DNA of 64,000 nucleotides from Acanthococcus lagerstroemiae. Its lineage: Eukaryota > Arthropoda > Insecta > Hemiptera > Eriococcidae. Within the stretch, counting starts at the first letter, position 1, and each line of letters begins with the position of its first letter. The position numbers and the translations under genes are program-made. Shown one piece after another: positions 45,676-57,869 of the stretch. Location of the stretch: assembly GCA_031841125.1 (NCBI GenBank), contig CM063106.1:11470001-11534000 (forward strand). Direction: 5' to 3'. The notes below the pieces were generated by a model. That model ran no database searches. It was not told the DNA's origin and worked only from the letters and a program-made list of their open reading frames with translations.

Positions 45676-47424
45676 CATTGATGCTGTATATACTCGTGAT
45701 TCCCACATAATTATTTTGTTTCCGTACTTTTGTTCATTTATAGAAAATTTCGAGAAGAAAATGGTTCGACTTTTATACCCTGACACTGGTAACACAGTTT
45801 CAGCTCTTTTTCTTGCTTAGTTATCACGTGTAGGTATTTTATTCATACAAGAGGAGAAGCGAAAAATCCTCTCTTTCAATTTTCTCCAGTCAATTCGCTA
45901 TTCCTTCAGCGAGTGTGCTCGTATTTAATTTTTGGCCCTAATGACCGCCTATAGCGATGGATGAGTTGCACGCACAGCCTTTTAATTGAGCGCATCGTCA
46001 TCGCAAAACTGCATGAAAAAATGGTGAACTAGCGAAGCCCGCGAAGTAACCGACACGTGATTCTGCGTCCGCCGTACACGCCATTTTTAATCTGCTCTTC
46101 CGAATCGAATTTTAGGTAGACAGCTGATACTCTATTGTTGGTGCTGGGGTTTTATTTTTATTTTTATTAGGGTGGATACCAGTCGGCGATGTGTAACCTT
46201 ATGCTTCATTCGGTCCTGTATTCAAACCGCTTTCGAAATAAGTTGTGCACTGTGTATCGATACAATACTTGTACAGTAGATAGATCATTTCGTTAAACGG
46301 TTGTACTGGTATTTGCAGGGGCGCAAAAATATCTCGTGTTTGCATTCTTCCTGGCAGATTATCGATTTGTGTTGAGGATTCGACTGCGCAAGTTGAAAAA
46401 TTTTTGGTAATAAGTTTCAGGAGATACACGCGTTGTAAGAACATTCCATTATGACATTATGAGGGAAGGCAACTTAACAGTATACATGATTTGTTTGTCT
46501 GAAAAAGCTTTTATTTTCAGTAGAGGTGTGTGATTGTTTTTCTGAACATGATCAGGTGTGACATCGTCGTAAAAAAAGACAAATCAAATACAATTTTGAA
46601 GAAAAAAAAACAGAACGTAATTTATCACTGGCGATTCATGTTTACTGAATTTCGAGGTGCCATTATAGAAAACGTTGCATCCTAATTTCTGATTTTTAAA
46701 ATGTTGACTAAATGGCCGAAAACTTGCCGAAAAATGCGGACTGCTGACTCCTGGCAAAAAAGCTCATATAACGATGCTTATATTTTGTCGGCTGATGTGA
46801 ACTAAATGGTTCAATTTGGCATGAAAAATGCCAGCTCTGAAGATTCGTCGAGATGTCATACTCGTACTCCTCACTTCTCGCTACATCCCAGGATATAGTG
46901 CATCGCATATCAAATATTGAACATTGGAGATTTTCAGTGAATATGAAGGGACGGCTGCTTCCTTTTCAGTGTTACAATATAGGCCTCGACTATACACATA
47001 CATAAATATTCGAATAAATCGAAGACCTGTCCAACGGCGCACTATTTCCCAATCGCACCCATAATTTTTCAGAGAAATTAAGGTTTTAGACCACTGTTAG
47101 CAGTTTACTTATTTTTATGTAGCAATGGACTATTACAGTACAGAGAAAATATTCATTATTGGGCACAGAAACAGTATTATATATTAAACTAGGCAAAGCA
47201 TCACCGTATACAATTTAGAATGAGGAGCTGGCAATTAACATCAGTGTGTTTTTTTCGTCGTGCTGTCGTGGAGCGCTTTTGTCTTTTGAAACATCTTCCA
47301 GAAGAAAAATGAAAACTGTTTGTTTTGAATCAAAGCCTACTGATAAAAGCCATAATTTTCCATGCTGACATCACAAGAGAATAGCTCTATTGCACGTTGA
47401 AATTACATTATATATAACTGTTCC
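45676..47424. other. No gene recognised
   Basis: Short frames without motif. A (TTTTTA) triplet repeat lies near 46150. Confidence 0.4.
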
Positions 47425-48341
47425 TTACACAGGGAGTCCATTCTTGTTCGGAAATGATTTTCCCTGACTTTTCCAGGTTTTCCAAGCCAATTTTTCTAGT
47501 TTTCGAGACCCTTCATATACAAATTACACATGCAAAGGGGGGGGGGATCAAATCTTTTCGAATATCGTGAGCGGCGAATATTGTTAATCACTACACAAAC
47601 TTGTTTTTTACTACCGTGTGCTTATGAAGCTATGGCAGAGAGGGTGTAAAAATTTAATGATGGAAATGAAAACGCGCTCTATGTGGTGCAGCGTGGTGCG
47701 ATGTCAGTTAACAACCTCATAGATTTTTTTTTTGTGTGACTTAATGCCGACTGTCAAGGGGGGGGGGGTAGAAGAATAAAATTCGAAAATTTGTTTATAG
47801 GTTTTGGAGATCGCTGTATTCGTTTTTAGTGATAATTTTTGAATCCTGTCCCCCCTGGTGCGACCCATGAGGTAGCAAAAGTGTAGGACAAGCAACGGTT
47901 GACTCGAAATTCAACCTTTCTAATTAAAGCCACCGAATAGGGTAAAAATACAGTCTTATTTATTCAAAGTGTTGCTAATAGAAAATAAATCAACTGAAAA
48001 AGCACAGAAGCTTAAATTTGGTCCACATTAAAAGTCGGAAGCGATATTCGAAATCAGCGACTCAGAGCTTGGTTGGCTATTCTATCTAAAAAACTGACTT
48101 TAGAATCTCGTAATGAATTTGGAACTCGAGAAAAACTAGAGTAACCGGAATTAGCCCCTCCCTCGTGGAGCCTGAATGGTTTAGGGGGAGGGAAAATACC
48201 TATAAAAATGAATTCTGGAACCCAGGTGAAAAAGGTCCAGCATATCTAACGACAAATGCTCTGAAAGTAAAAAAGTGGTCAGGATCTGAAAAATTATGCC
48301 ACCAGGAGAGGCGGAAGAGGCTTCAATGTAAGAGTATCAAC

Positions 48342-50084
48342 CATGGGCGTAGCTAGAACTTTTTCCGAGGGGGTGGCAAAAAGGTAGAATTAAATATACC
48401 TATTTGCGGTATCAACTGGCAGCCATATAGATATAATGCAGTCTGGCAGCCACCATTATACACCGTGTATATTGTATACAGGAAAAAGGTGAAATTGGCG
48501 TTAGTACATTTAGAGTATAAGTTGGAGATACGCAGGTTCCTCAAAGGTACAAATGGGCAACCTAAATAGTTGCCAGTAATATTCGCTGGTCCAAGTGACG
48601 AGGAAAAGATGCAGCCGAGGCCATTGTACTGTTTCACCAGACGGTGATGTTTTCCTTTTCAACAGACTTCAAAAGAGTACAGGCGATACAGGAATACAAC
48701 ACAGGTTCATCACAGAATCGGTTTTTATTTCTTTTTGCAAATGGTACCGACTCTCGTCGGAAATTATAGGTACCAAAATCCCGCAAGATTACTAGGCATT
48801 TTTTTTCATTCTCCTATACTGGCTCATGAATTTTTCCTAGTTTCGTATTTTCCCTTTCTTCCCCCGGATACATTGATAATTTTTAAGTCATGCACTCATC
48901 TGTTTTTCTCCTTGAATATTTCCACTAACTTTTGCCCTATTTCCAACCAGCAACGAAGTAATATTTTTAATCTCCGAAGTGCACCCAGCCAAAATATTGA
49001 TAACAGCCTATTCCTCTTTTTATCGAATACCATAACTTTATCAGAAATGCCTCTTGTGCTAGACGTGTTAGCAAATTTGTATCCTGGGGTCCAAATCCGG
49101 GTTGGACCAAAAATCTATACATCACGAAATTAGCAATCAAAAAATCCTCATTCCGGTATACCTTATCCACTTCTTCTGGCACGGTTAAATTGACTCCTTC
49201 AGAGAGGAAAAAATCGAAAATTGGCATGCCAACACGGGTCATATCGAAATCTGATTAATGTATGTTATTTGATCTTCTGAGTTACCTGGGTTAATACTGT
49301 CTATGAGAAGACTGTTAAGAATTTTCCAAATCAGTAATGAAAATATGCTTACGTCAAATTAGTCTATTTGAAGGGGCTAAATTAGGATTCAGCGGCCTAA
49401 ATCGAAATTAATGGATTAAAAATTTGACACTCTTTTCGAACTCAACGATGCAAGACATCCCTAGACCTTTTTTACACACTGTTAAAAAGTCAACCGAAGC
49501 TCTGAAGCTGCCAAGGCACTGAGACTGAGAATGCCTGCCACGCCGCCAATGACTAAACCTACTCTACTGCGCTCCGCTGCTCACCGCAATCTCACTCAAG
49601 ATTCAACTCGTCGGGAAGAGATGATATGGACGCTGTTAAGCCTAAGGGAACCAACCAGCAAAATATGTTTTTTGAGAACACGTGATTCGAAGTACAAGAG
49701 CCATGTAGAAACTATATGACACAGCGTTTACTGATAAGCTATTTTTAAACGTGTGTACATACTTTGGAAAGGGGGGCCCAATTTTGAAAAATTCTACTTT
49801 TTACGCTCTTTCCAACGATACTAATAACTTATTTTATTTACAAATGTTGACTGGTTCCCTTACGTTTAACAGTGTCCACATGCGAACGCGTTTGTGCAGG
49901 TGCAAGTCGCTGCTTTGCTATCAGTGTGGGGCCAGTCACACATTTTCGACATCCTATTTTCTGCGAATTTGATTCAGTTGGCTTTGAATATTCGAAAATA
50001 ATCTTGTGAGCACTGGAAAATAATTTTTTTTCAAAATCCGGAGGGAGGTACTTGCCCCCTTGCCCCTCGCTGGCTACGCCCATG
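48342..50084. mobile_element. hAT-type element, CATGGGCGTAGC ends
   Basis: The left end is CATGGGCGTAGCTAG and the right end, reverse-complemented, is CATGGGCGTAGCCAG. The flanks GTATCAAC (48334-48341) and GTATCGAC (50085-50092) agree at 7 of 8. The interior has a 91-aa minus-strand frame (48967-49242) and a 132-aa plus frame over the same DNA, neither of known family, plus dispersed repeat copy B. Confidence 0.85.
49648..49875. repeat. Dispersed repeat, copy B
   Basis: Second copy of the unit at 40411-40640, with the same order of landmark words and about a quarter of positions different by eye. It lies inside the 48342-50084 element. Confidence 0.75.
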
Positions 50085-50890
50085 GTATCGACAGATACAA
50101 TATAAGGGCATGCATTTGGAAGCAGTGGACTCTTCCGTAACGCGATAATAATTATTATGCGGTCTTTAGGTTTTTTCAAATTTTTAGATAAGTTACTCTT
50201 CCCCCAAAATCTCGGTTGCAAAGGGGAGGAGAGCCGAAGAAAAACCCGAGGGCAGGATTTTCCAGAAGGTGAATTCATTGGTTTTCAAATTTTCGTTTCA
50301 TTACGACTTTCTTATCAAAAATTTTTTACACTCGGGAGAGGAGCTAGACTGAATATTTTTTCATTTTCGCGTCTTTTCGCGCCGATTTTCAGATTTTTGC
50401 GAACAGGATGAGATGAAAACACGAAACAGCTGATATTGGTTGAAGTGCATAGGGATTGGTTCGCGTTTCGTCATATTTTTTGTGAAATGGTTCGTGAAAA
50501 GTCACGAAAAACGAAGTACGTTAAGTGTATAGCCGCCTTAATAGAAAGATGTAGATGCAAAACGAATACCATTAAAACGATTTCATCACACCAACACATT
50601 CTGCACTACTGCGATAGGAGAGGGGGTTGTATTACCCACGTCCTTTTCCTGTGAAAGAAAAAAGATAAGAAAAATGCCTGAACGAAGCGAAGGAAAAATG
50701 TTTTTATAAGAAATAGGGTAAAATCAATTTGAAATACTACAGAATTTCGCAGTCGATTTTTTTTTACAAAATTTCCTGACTTTTAGGTGAAAAATGCAGA
50801 AAATTCCAAAATTTCCTGACTTTTCCAGGTTTCCCAGAGAATGGACACCCTGTTACACAGCGTTAAATGAAAATTAAATGGGGATCTGGG

Positions 50891-50907
50891 TCTCTCTCTC
50901 TCTCTCT
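50891..50907. repeat. (TC)n microsatellite
   Basis: Seventeen bases of uninterrupted TC repeat, followed by TTCTCT. Confidence 0.95.
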
Positions 50908-51908
50908 TTCTCTAGTTCTTGTGTCAGTAGCAACATTAGTATCAAAATTACACCTAAACTTCTTGGCTTCTGAAAATTTTTCCAACTCAAATCATTCCCT
51001 TGTACTTATACCCACTGACCAGCTTAATTAACCCAGTTATTTCATAAGCGGATGATTTTATTGTTTTAAAACGTTATCGCAGCCCAGTGAGAGAAAAAGA
51101 GGGCCTGGGGGAATTTCCACGAGCCCCCTCTCCTTCCAGTTCGTATTGTTCTTTTGTCAGATGGGAAAAAATGATAAGCTACGGGATAAGAGGTTTCTGT
51201 GATGATTGCTGATGATTTGATGTACAATATGATGCAGCCATAAGCGTTTAGATTTAGGCCTTTTAAGAGGCCCCCCTGAAAGTCCGGGCCCGATGTCTCC
51301 CTTTTCTCCCCCCTCTCGTCAGGGTTGCGTTATCGCTCAACATAAGACCAAAAAATGATCTTGAATTTGGAAGCGCTGAAGTCTAATTTCTCAAGGTGTT
51401 ATACATACTCGTAAATCTATTTCCCACTAAGGGAGGGCCAGGAAAAGATGTATCAACGTGGAAATGTCAAATGCGTATCTATTGAGAATACATTGGACAA
51501 ACTATCGAAATAGAAGTTTCTTTAGTCGCTGACAAATTTCCCGCCAAATTTTAGATTCAGCTGCGATTGGGCTATTAAAACAGAAATTTTATCCCTTGAA
51601 TGAACGAAGCTGACTTGACCGATTAAACAACATATCAAAGCACATCATTAGAAAGTTTGTGTCAAGTAAAATACAAATATTTCGAGAAAATCAAAACCTT
51701 CTTCTCCTCTCCGCTAGTTACTAAGTCAAAAGAGAAATTGTAATGGGATAAAACAACTTGGCTAAGCAAATTGAGAACACTATTGAAATAAATTTTCTTT
51801 TTGCTCATTTCGAATACTGTACCAAATTCCTGATCTAGCTTCAAATTAATCCCCAATTCAAATTTCACGATCAGTATAACAATTGTACAATTGTTTCATG
51901 ATTCATCT
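50908..51908. other. No gene recognised
   Basis: G/C-rich patches at about 51095 and 51270-51325 look like MITE debris; otherwise AT-rich with short frames. Confidence 0.4.
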
Positions 51909-51916
51909 TCACGAAC

Positions 51917-52156
51917 CAGTGGCGTAGCCAGGATTTTTCCAGGGGGGAGGGGGTCAGAAAAATTGTTGAGGGGTACACCTAATATGAACTGTATGTTTTT
52001 TACATTGACGTATCAGTGTGTTGTGCTTTTTAACTTCAATTATGCATTTGAATCGAGCATTCACTGCATGATACTGCCATAAGCATATACTCGTTAAAAT
52101 TTCTCATCTCAGGGGGGGGGGATTCATCCCCCTAATCCCCCCTGGCTACGCCACTG
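51917..52156. mobile_element. hAT MITE, 240 bp
   Basis: The left end CAGTGGCGTAGCCAGG is the exact reverse complement of the right end CCTGGCTACGCCACTG (16 bp). TCACGAAC is repeated exactly at 51909-51916 and 52157-52164. G- and C-tracts sit just inside the ends. It is the best-preserved small element here and carries no coding content; it would depend on a transposase supplied elsewhere. Confidence 0.96.
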
Positions 52157-52164
52157 TCACGAAC

Positions 52165-53818
52165 GTCTTATGAAACTTATGGGAAGGGAAATTACAAAAT
52201 CATTGGAGGAAAATCAAGATTTCTTATACTGGGTTGCACAGAGGATCAACATGCAACTTGAAATAAACTAGATAAAGTAGAATTTTGCTGTCGTAAAATT
52301 TGCATTTAAAAGTTCCAATCAGAGACTGCTTTAGAATATTACCAGACAATAAGAATAAGAATCGGCGACCAAGATCCCTAATTTTGATATGTTGATTCCT
52401 CAACGCTCGAGGTCGAGTCAATTTCACCTCTTTTCATTTACCTACTGTGAGGCGAAAAGAAAACTTTTTAATTTTCCGCAACGACTTTGTTTTCCTGATG
52501 CTACAAGTTTTCCAACAATGAACTTACGTAAATAAGAATTTTCCCATTTGAAATTAAAGAACTGAAAAAACTGAAGTGAGATTTGGATTTCAAGAATCCA
52601 AGTTGAGTTTCGTTGTAAAAATTTAGAGCAATGACTGAAGTCAGTGACTAAAAATCTCGATTTAGATTTTATTTCTTCGACGCCTTTTTAGGTCCATTCA
52701 AGTTTCTCCCAGTTAAGTTCATAGCCGCAACCAGAAATTACCTTTGGGAGGGGTTGAACCAGAGAAGAGGGGGGGACAAAAATAAGAAAAACTACGCCCT
52801 AAAATCCAATCTTCTTGGTCTATTTCTTATCAAAATATCAACAACATATTCGACGCCGAAACGAAATGAACACGTTAAATTACTTCGCTTAATCATTGAG
52901 AAAAAAAAACCGCTCAGGTTTTCTTTTTTGATTGCGCTTATGTTTAAGTTGTACTTGAATCCACTGTGAATCGATGGAGGAAAAAATTCAATATTTTCAT
53001 AGATTTATATCCCGTTTGATATTGGTTTCACGATAATGTTTATGGGTATGAAAATAACTTTTACTTCGAAAGCAAAAATGATTTTAGAATTTTTCACGGC
53101 GAAGATTAGGTTTTGGGCCCTTGAATTCAAGAACTGAAGGATATTCCTACAAAATAGTTTGAAATAACATGATTTTGACACTTTGTTTCTTCCCATTAAG
53201 TCCGTTCTTCTTCCTTTCACGAGTGAAATTTTAGTTTTACGGACTGAAATCCGGATCTGATTAAAATCTACCGCAATGATGGAATCAACGACCCAAAATT
53301 CTTTTTTTCGGTGTTTTGAAGTCGAGCCTCATCGCTAATCTGAAGGATACAATTTTCATTATCGGACCTAAACCGCAGATATAGATCAAACCGGGACTGA
53401 CGAAAGGGGGAGGGAGATTCCTCGGCCATTGACTTAGTTGAGCGTATAGATTTTTCATCCTCTATCTTTTTTTACATTGTCTGATCCTGGATCTTTCTTT
53501 TTTGAATTTCAACGAGAAGGTCTCAAAAGGAATCACACGTTCTTTTGTTTTCCCCCATACCTGGATTTTCTCTCGTCGACCCTGAAACATCTTTACTTGA
53601 TAGGATGTTCGGATTCACCGAAGCAAAAAACAAACAATTTTAGTAACTTTTCTTAAGAAAGGGAAAAGTTGATGGACCGCCAGCCGCTGTTTGGAATTGG
53701 ACGGATATATTGATCGTCCAAGAAATAGGATGTCAACATTTCAAGATTTTACCTTCATTTCTATATCAGTTTCTTTCATTACAAAAGTACAGCATATCGT
53801 TGCAGAATAAGGGTACAC
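52165..53818. other. No gene recognised
   Basis: Short frames of 63-71 aa, no motif. Unpaired G-rich patches lie at about 52745-52780 and 53405. Confidence 0.4.
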
Positions 53819-54049
53819 CTGATTATCAGTGGCGGAGCTGGGCGTGGGCATGCATGCGCCTTGGCACATGCGGTTGGCCCACCCGGTTTCTGAGGTGCTG
53901 AAAAAATTCCCCTAACGAAGGAACAATCGTACGTGTGCTACAATGAGAGAGAAGTATGAAAACATTGAAGTAGATGATAGTGGCAGTGATACTTTCGAAG
54001 ATGAGGACGAGGATGATGAAATGTCTTCCATGTATGGCAGGGCCTTCAT

Positions 54050-56658
54050 TAGTGATGCCGTCGGGCCGGGTCGGGTCAGTATTAGGCCCGTCTCGCTATT
54101 TCAGAATCGGTACGGTACAAATCCCGCTCAGTTTCGGTTCGGGACAAGCCCGACCCGAGTCCCGATCGGGCTATCCCGAACTGTCCCGAATGCTTAACAA
54201 AAATTAAAATGCTTCACAAAACGTTAAGATAGTGTCGTTGTTGCCTAATTGTAAGGGAGATAAGAATAAATGCAGGTAAAAACTAGCACTGGTTGTAAAG
54301 GAGATAAGAATAAATGCAAGTACAAATTAGCACGCGTATCAATTGAACATTACGTTGTCATTCCTGCATGTTTTAATCGTCATTCCGTATTTTTAATTCG
54401 TAGTGTTTTATTGTGTTGTTTTCGCGCGAAAGTTTTTGTTTCTGTTTTCAAGTTTTTCATTCTCTCTTTAGTCGAGTTTCCGAGGAAAATTCAGATTATT
54501 TCAAACATTAAATGTGGAACATGTCTTAACTTTTAAAGGGTGGTGATTGGGAAGGAAAGCTGCGGAAGTTTTTAAACCTCGAAAAATATTTCTACAACAC
54601 CAACCATCAAATGCACGCATTTACTACATTGCAGCCCGCTGTATATTTTGTTAAAGGTGGTGAGTTGACGGTTTTACGAGTATATATTTATCGACACCCT
54701 GGGCACTTTAACCTTGGTAATGGGATCTGTTCAGAGGCTGACTTACATCCTTGGCGTGGGGGCTAACAATTTAAAATTTGTGAGTAAAAGTAAGGGTGGG
54801 AAATTGTGAAAAATGTTTGAGTTGAGTAGGTATGAACAACATTCAGCTTTCTGTAGGGGTTTGGAGGCAACAAGGTAATTATTCCGTATTTTTTCATAGT
54901 TTTAAAATTTTATATCAAACTTGTCTCTCACTAGCTGTGATCGAGGAAATCTTTAGAACGTTTTGATTTACAATTTTTTTAGAGTCCATTTTGAGATGTA
55001 AACATTGTTGGCGCCTCAAATATTGTCCTAAATACTGACTATCGTAGCAAAATTTAAGAATTGCTTATCCTTTTGAACTACTAATGCCTGGAGCGCGATG
55101 TTTAGGCAGTAGTCTTCAACGAAGTGAGCCTCAGTTTGCTTGGCACTCTTGGAAATGTAAATTATTTATACGGGTATCTTCACTTCTCAAGAAAAGCGAA
55201 TCTTTTGAAATTTGTAGTTGGAACAAGAAAATTGTACACAAACAAATACTGTAATCTGTCATGTCGTTCTCGATGCTCAAATACTCTCCTGCCTCTGATG
55301 GAGAGTACACATGTCCCCAAAATAACTTGAAAACCCTGCAATAGGTTCGTAAAGAACCTTTGAGTACAGATGTTCCTCAGGTGTACCGCTAAACTCAAAT
55401 TTATACCCGTTAGGTCTCCAAAATACGTACTTACCAAAATCATCGGGTAAAACTGCAAAATAGTCAATAAAGAGCCCTTGAGTGAAGGGCGAGTGAAGGT
55501 GTTCCTCAAGTGTTCCCAAACTCAAATTCTCCTAGGAACTGCCCCAGAGTTGATACATACCAAAATTGATTGTAAAACTGCCAAAAAAAAATCGGTAAGA
55601 AACCCTGAGTGAAGGTTGAGTAGAGGTGCTCCTCAAGTGTTCCTCAAACTCAAATTTGTTCACCGTACTTCCCTACAGTTGGTATGTACCCAAATCAGCT
55701 TGTAAAACTGCAACAGTCGATAAGGAGCACTTGAGTGAAGTTGGTTAAAGGGGCTCCTTGAGTGTTCCTCAAACTCAAATTCGTGCTCGGTACCTTCTCA
55801 GGGCTTATATAAACCCAAATTTGCCTGTAAAACTAAATAGTTGATAAGGAGTCCTTAAGGAAAGGTTGAGTAAAAGTATTCCTCACAGATTCCTCAAACT
55901 CAAATGTGTTCCAGGTTCTTCCCCAGGGTTCATACCCAAATCCGCTAGCAAGACAACAAAATAGTCGATAAATAGTCTTTCAGAGGAGGTTGAGTGAAGG
56001 TGTTCTTCAAGTGTGTCTTCAGACTCGCACTTGTCTTCAGTGTTTCCCCGAAGTTCATATGTACCCAACACAACTTGTACAACTGTAAAGTGACCAGATA
56101 AATAGGCCTTGAGTGAAGGTATTCCTCAGATGTGTCCTCGAACTCAGGTTTATTACGGGCACTTAGAGTTCTCATATACCGAAAACAACTTGTAAAATTT
56201 TTGTAAAATAACCGATAAGGAGATTTCGAGTAAACATGTGTCCTCAAACTGAATTTTATTACGGGTACTTCCTCAAAGTCCAAATAGAGAAACTTTAACG
56301 AAATTTTAATACCTACTACTTGAAAACATTGGATGCCCAAATCCAGGTACATCCTCAAATTCGTATTCATAATATTCTACTGAACATACTGAGGAGTAAT
56401 TTCAAGTCTTTCGCACCTGAAATAAATTTTCTGCTAGCCATCACAACTCTCTGGAATACTCTCATCATGTCAAGAACAGAGCAAAGAAAAATAAATGATT
56501 TTTTCATGAGCAAATCCCGAATTTGTCCCGAGAAAATCCCGGTTTTAATCGGGCCGGGATCAGTAAATTATGTTTCGGGACGGGTCGGTACAACACTACG
56601 TTGGATTCGGGTCGGGACCGGGAAGTACCGAAATTTCCCGGCCCGAATGGCATCACTA
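54050..56658. mobile_element. Nested hAT-type element, TAGTGATGCC ends
   Basis: The left end TAGTGATGCCGTCGGGCCGG and the right end, reverse-complemented, TAGTGATGCCATTCGGGCCG pair closely. GCCTTCAT is repeated exactly at 54042-54049 and 56659-56666 and lies inside the transposase of the outer element. About 130-150 bp at each end is packed with CGGGAC/GTCCCG/CCCGACC words, likely protein-binding subterminal repeats. No transposase is recognisable; the middle holds a ~125-bp tandem array. Confidence 0.95.
55320..56290. repeat. ~125-bp tandem array, about seven units
   Basis: The landmark GTTCCTCAAG (with variants) starts at about 55372, 55501, 55628, 55753, 55878, 56002 and 56121, giving periods of 119-129. 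Each unit also carries TTGAGTGAAGG, CTCAAACTCAAATTTG-like and CTTGTAAAACTGCAA-like words and GTAC/CCCAAAT. The minus-strand frames of 82-141 aa here simply follow the repeat and are not taken as genes. Confidence 0.88.
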
Positions 56659-57433
56659 GCCTTCATGTCCTGAATCATTACCATACCTGTTGTTCGTGGT
56701 CCATCAGATCCGGCCCAATCAATCAATGAAGGGCCAAAATAGCCGGTAATGAGATCTTATCCTAAAACTACATATTATATGACCAAAGATTGCGTTCTTT
56801 CACTTCAAAGTGGTACGAAAAATACTCAAGGTTAGAATACAGTGTCACGGCAAATGCAGCGTTTTGTTTTAGTTGTCGATTTTTTGGATTCAATATGGCT
56901 GAAAGAACCTTTGTTGAAACTGTTCGGTTTTCAACAGCACGCACGCAGTGCAGATCATTCAAATAGCTAATTTACTAAATGGCAGTGTTTTCAAGATTTG
57001 TCAAAAAGTAAAGATGACAGAACATCAGTTGTAACTATAATGAATGAAAGTCACGCTCGTTTGGTGAAGGAAAATCGATTGTATTTACGAACTATAGTTC
57101 GAGTTCTACTTTTCACAGTCAATCAAGGTATAGATCAGAGGGGTCATGATGAAAGAGCTGATAGCCTCAATGAAGTTAACTTCCTTGAATCTTTAGATCT
57201 TGTGGCGGAAAATTATGATTTTTTGAAAAATAAAATTGAGTTCATGCCTGTTAATGCAAAATACATGAGTCCTGAAATACAGAACGAATTTTTCGAAATA
57301 ATGGCAGATTCAGTTTTGTAAAAAAATAAGTGAAGAATTAAAGAAAACTTTGTGGTTCACAGTGATAGCTGATGAGTCTAAGGATGTTTCAAAGACGGAA
57401 CAAATGTCTGCTAAGTCAGGTACTACTTGGAAG

Positions 57434-57869
57434 CAGGCCCGTATTTAGGCATGAGTTGAAAGGGCTTCAGCCCAAGGCAGCAGATAAGTTAGAGGCTGCC
57501 CGGGGCGGCAAACGAAAGACGATTTTTTGAAAGCGTATAGTTCACTCGAAAAAAGTAAAACGATCAATGAAGCAGACTTTGCAGGTTTACATTTGACTGA
57601 AGAAGAAAAAAAAATCAAAAAATGGACGAATAAAAGTAGCTAAATGACTGTATTTCCTCTCATGGATAGATGAAAAAGCTGAAAACTTTTTTTTAATAAA
57701 TGATTACCAGGAATTAGGGATTTTTCATTTTCAAAACACGTTAATCACCACCTACATTTTTGCATACTTTGTGGCCTCCTAGGCCCACCCTGCTTGAAAA
57801 AAAGAGAAAAATGTACGGAAAAAAAGCGCACAGAATTTCATAGCCCAAAAATGGAAAAAAGCGGCCCTA
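57434..57869. mobile_element. Second nested hAT-type element, 436 bp
   Basis: The left end is CAGGCCCGTATTT and the right end, reverse-complemented, is TAGGGCCGCTTTT. CTTGGAAG is repeated exactly at 57426-57433 and 57870-57877. It interrupts the transposase frame between the two catalytic aspartate motifs. The left part contains a proline/glycine-like GC-rich patch (GCCCGGGGCGGC). Confidence 0.82.

Larger units (their letters stand above)
47430..50852. mobile_element. 3.4-kb element, CAGGGNGTCCATTCT ends
   Basis: The left end is CAGGGAGTCCATTCTTG and the right end, reverse-complemented, is CAGGGTGTCCATTCTCTG. Both continue inward with related TTTCCCTGACTTTTCCAGG words (about 47459 and 50810). 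TTACA flanks both ends (47425-47429 and 50853-50857), a 5-bp duplication instead of 8. It could be a hAT5-type or another 5-bp-duplicating superfamily, or an imperfect 8-bp case. It encloses the element at 48342-50084. Confidence 0.6.

Noticed and set aside
48735..49242. 132-aa plus and 91-aa minus frames over the same DNA
   Set aside because: The minus frame (PEEVDKVYRNEDFL) looks protein-like by eye, but I do not recognise it and it ends abruptly; it lies inside a hAT-type element and may be transposon debris.
55180..56370. Minus-strand frames of 82-141 aa
   Set aside because: They follow the ~125-bp tandem array and are repeat-driven open frames, not genes.
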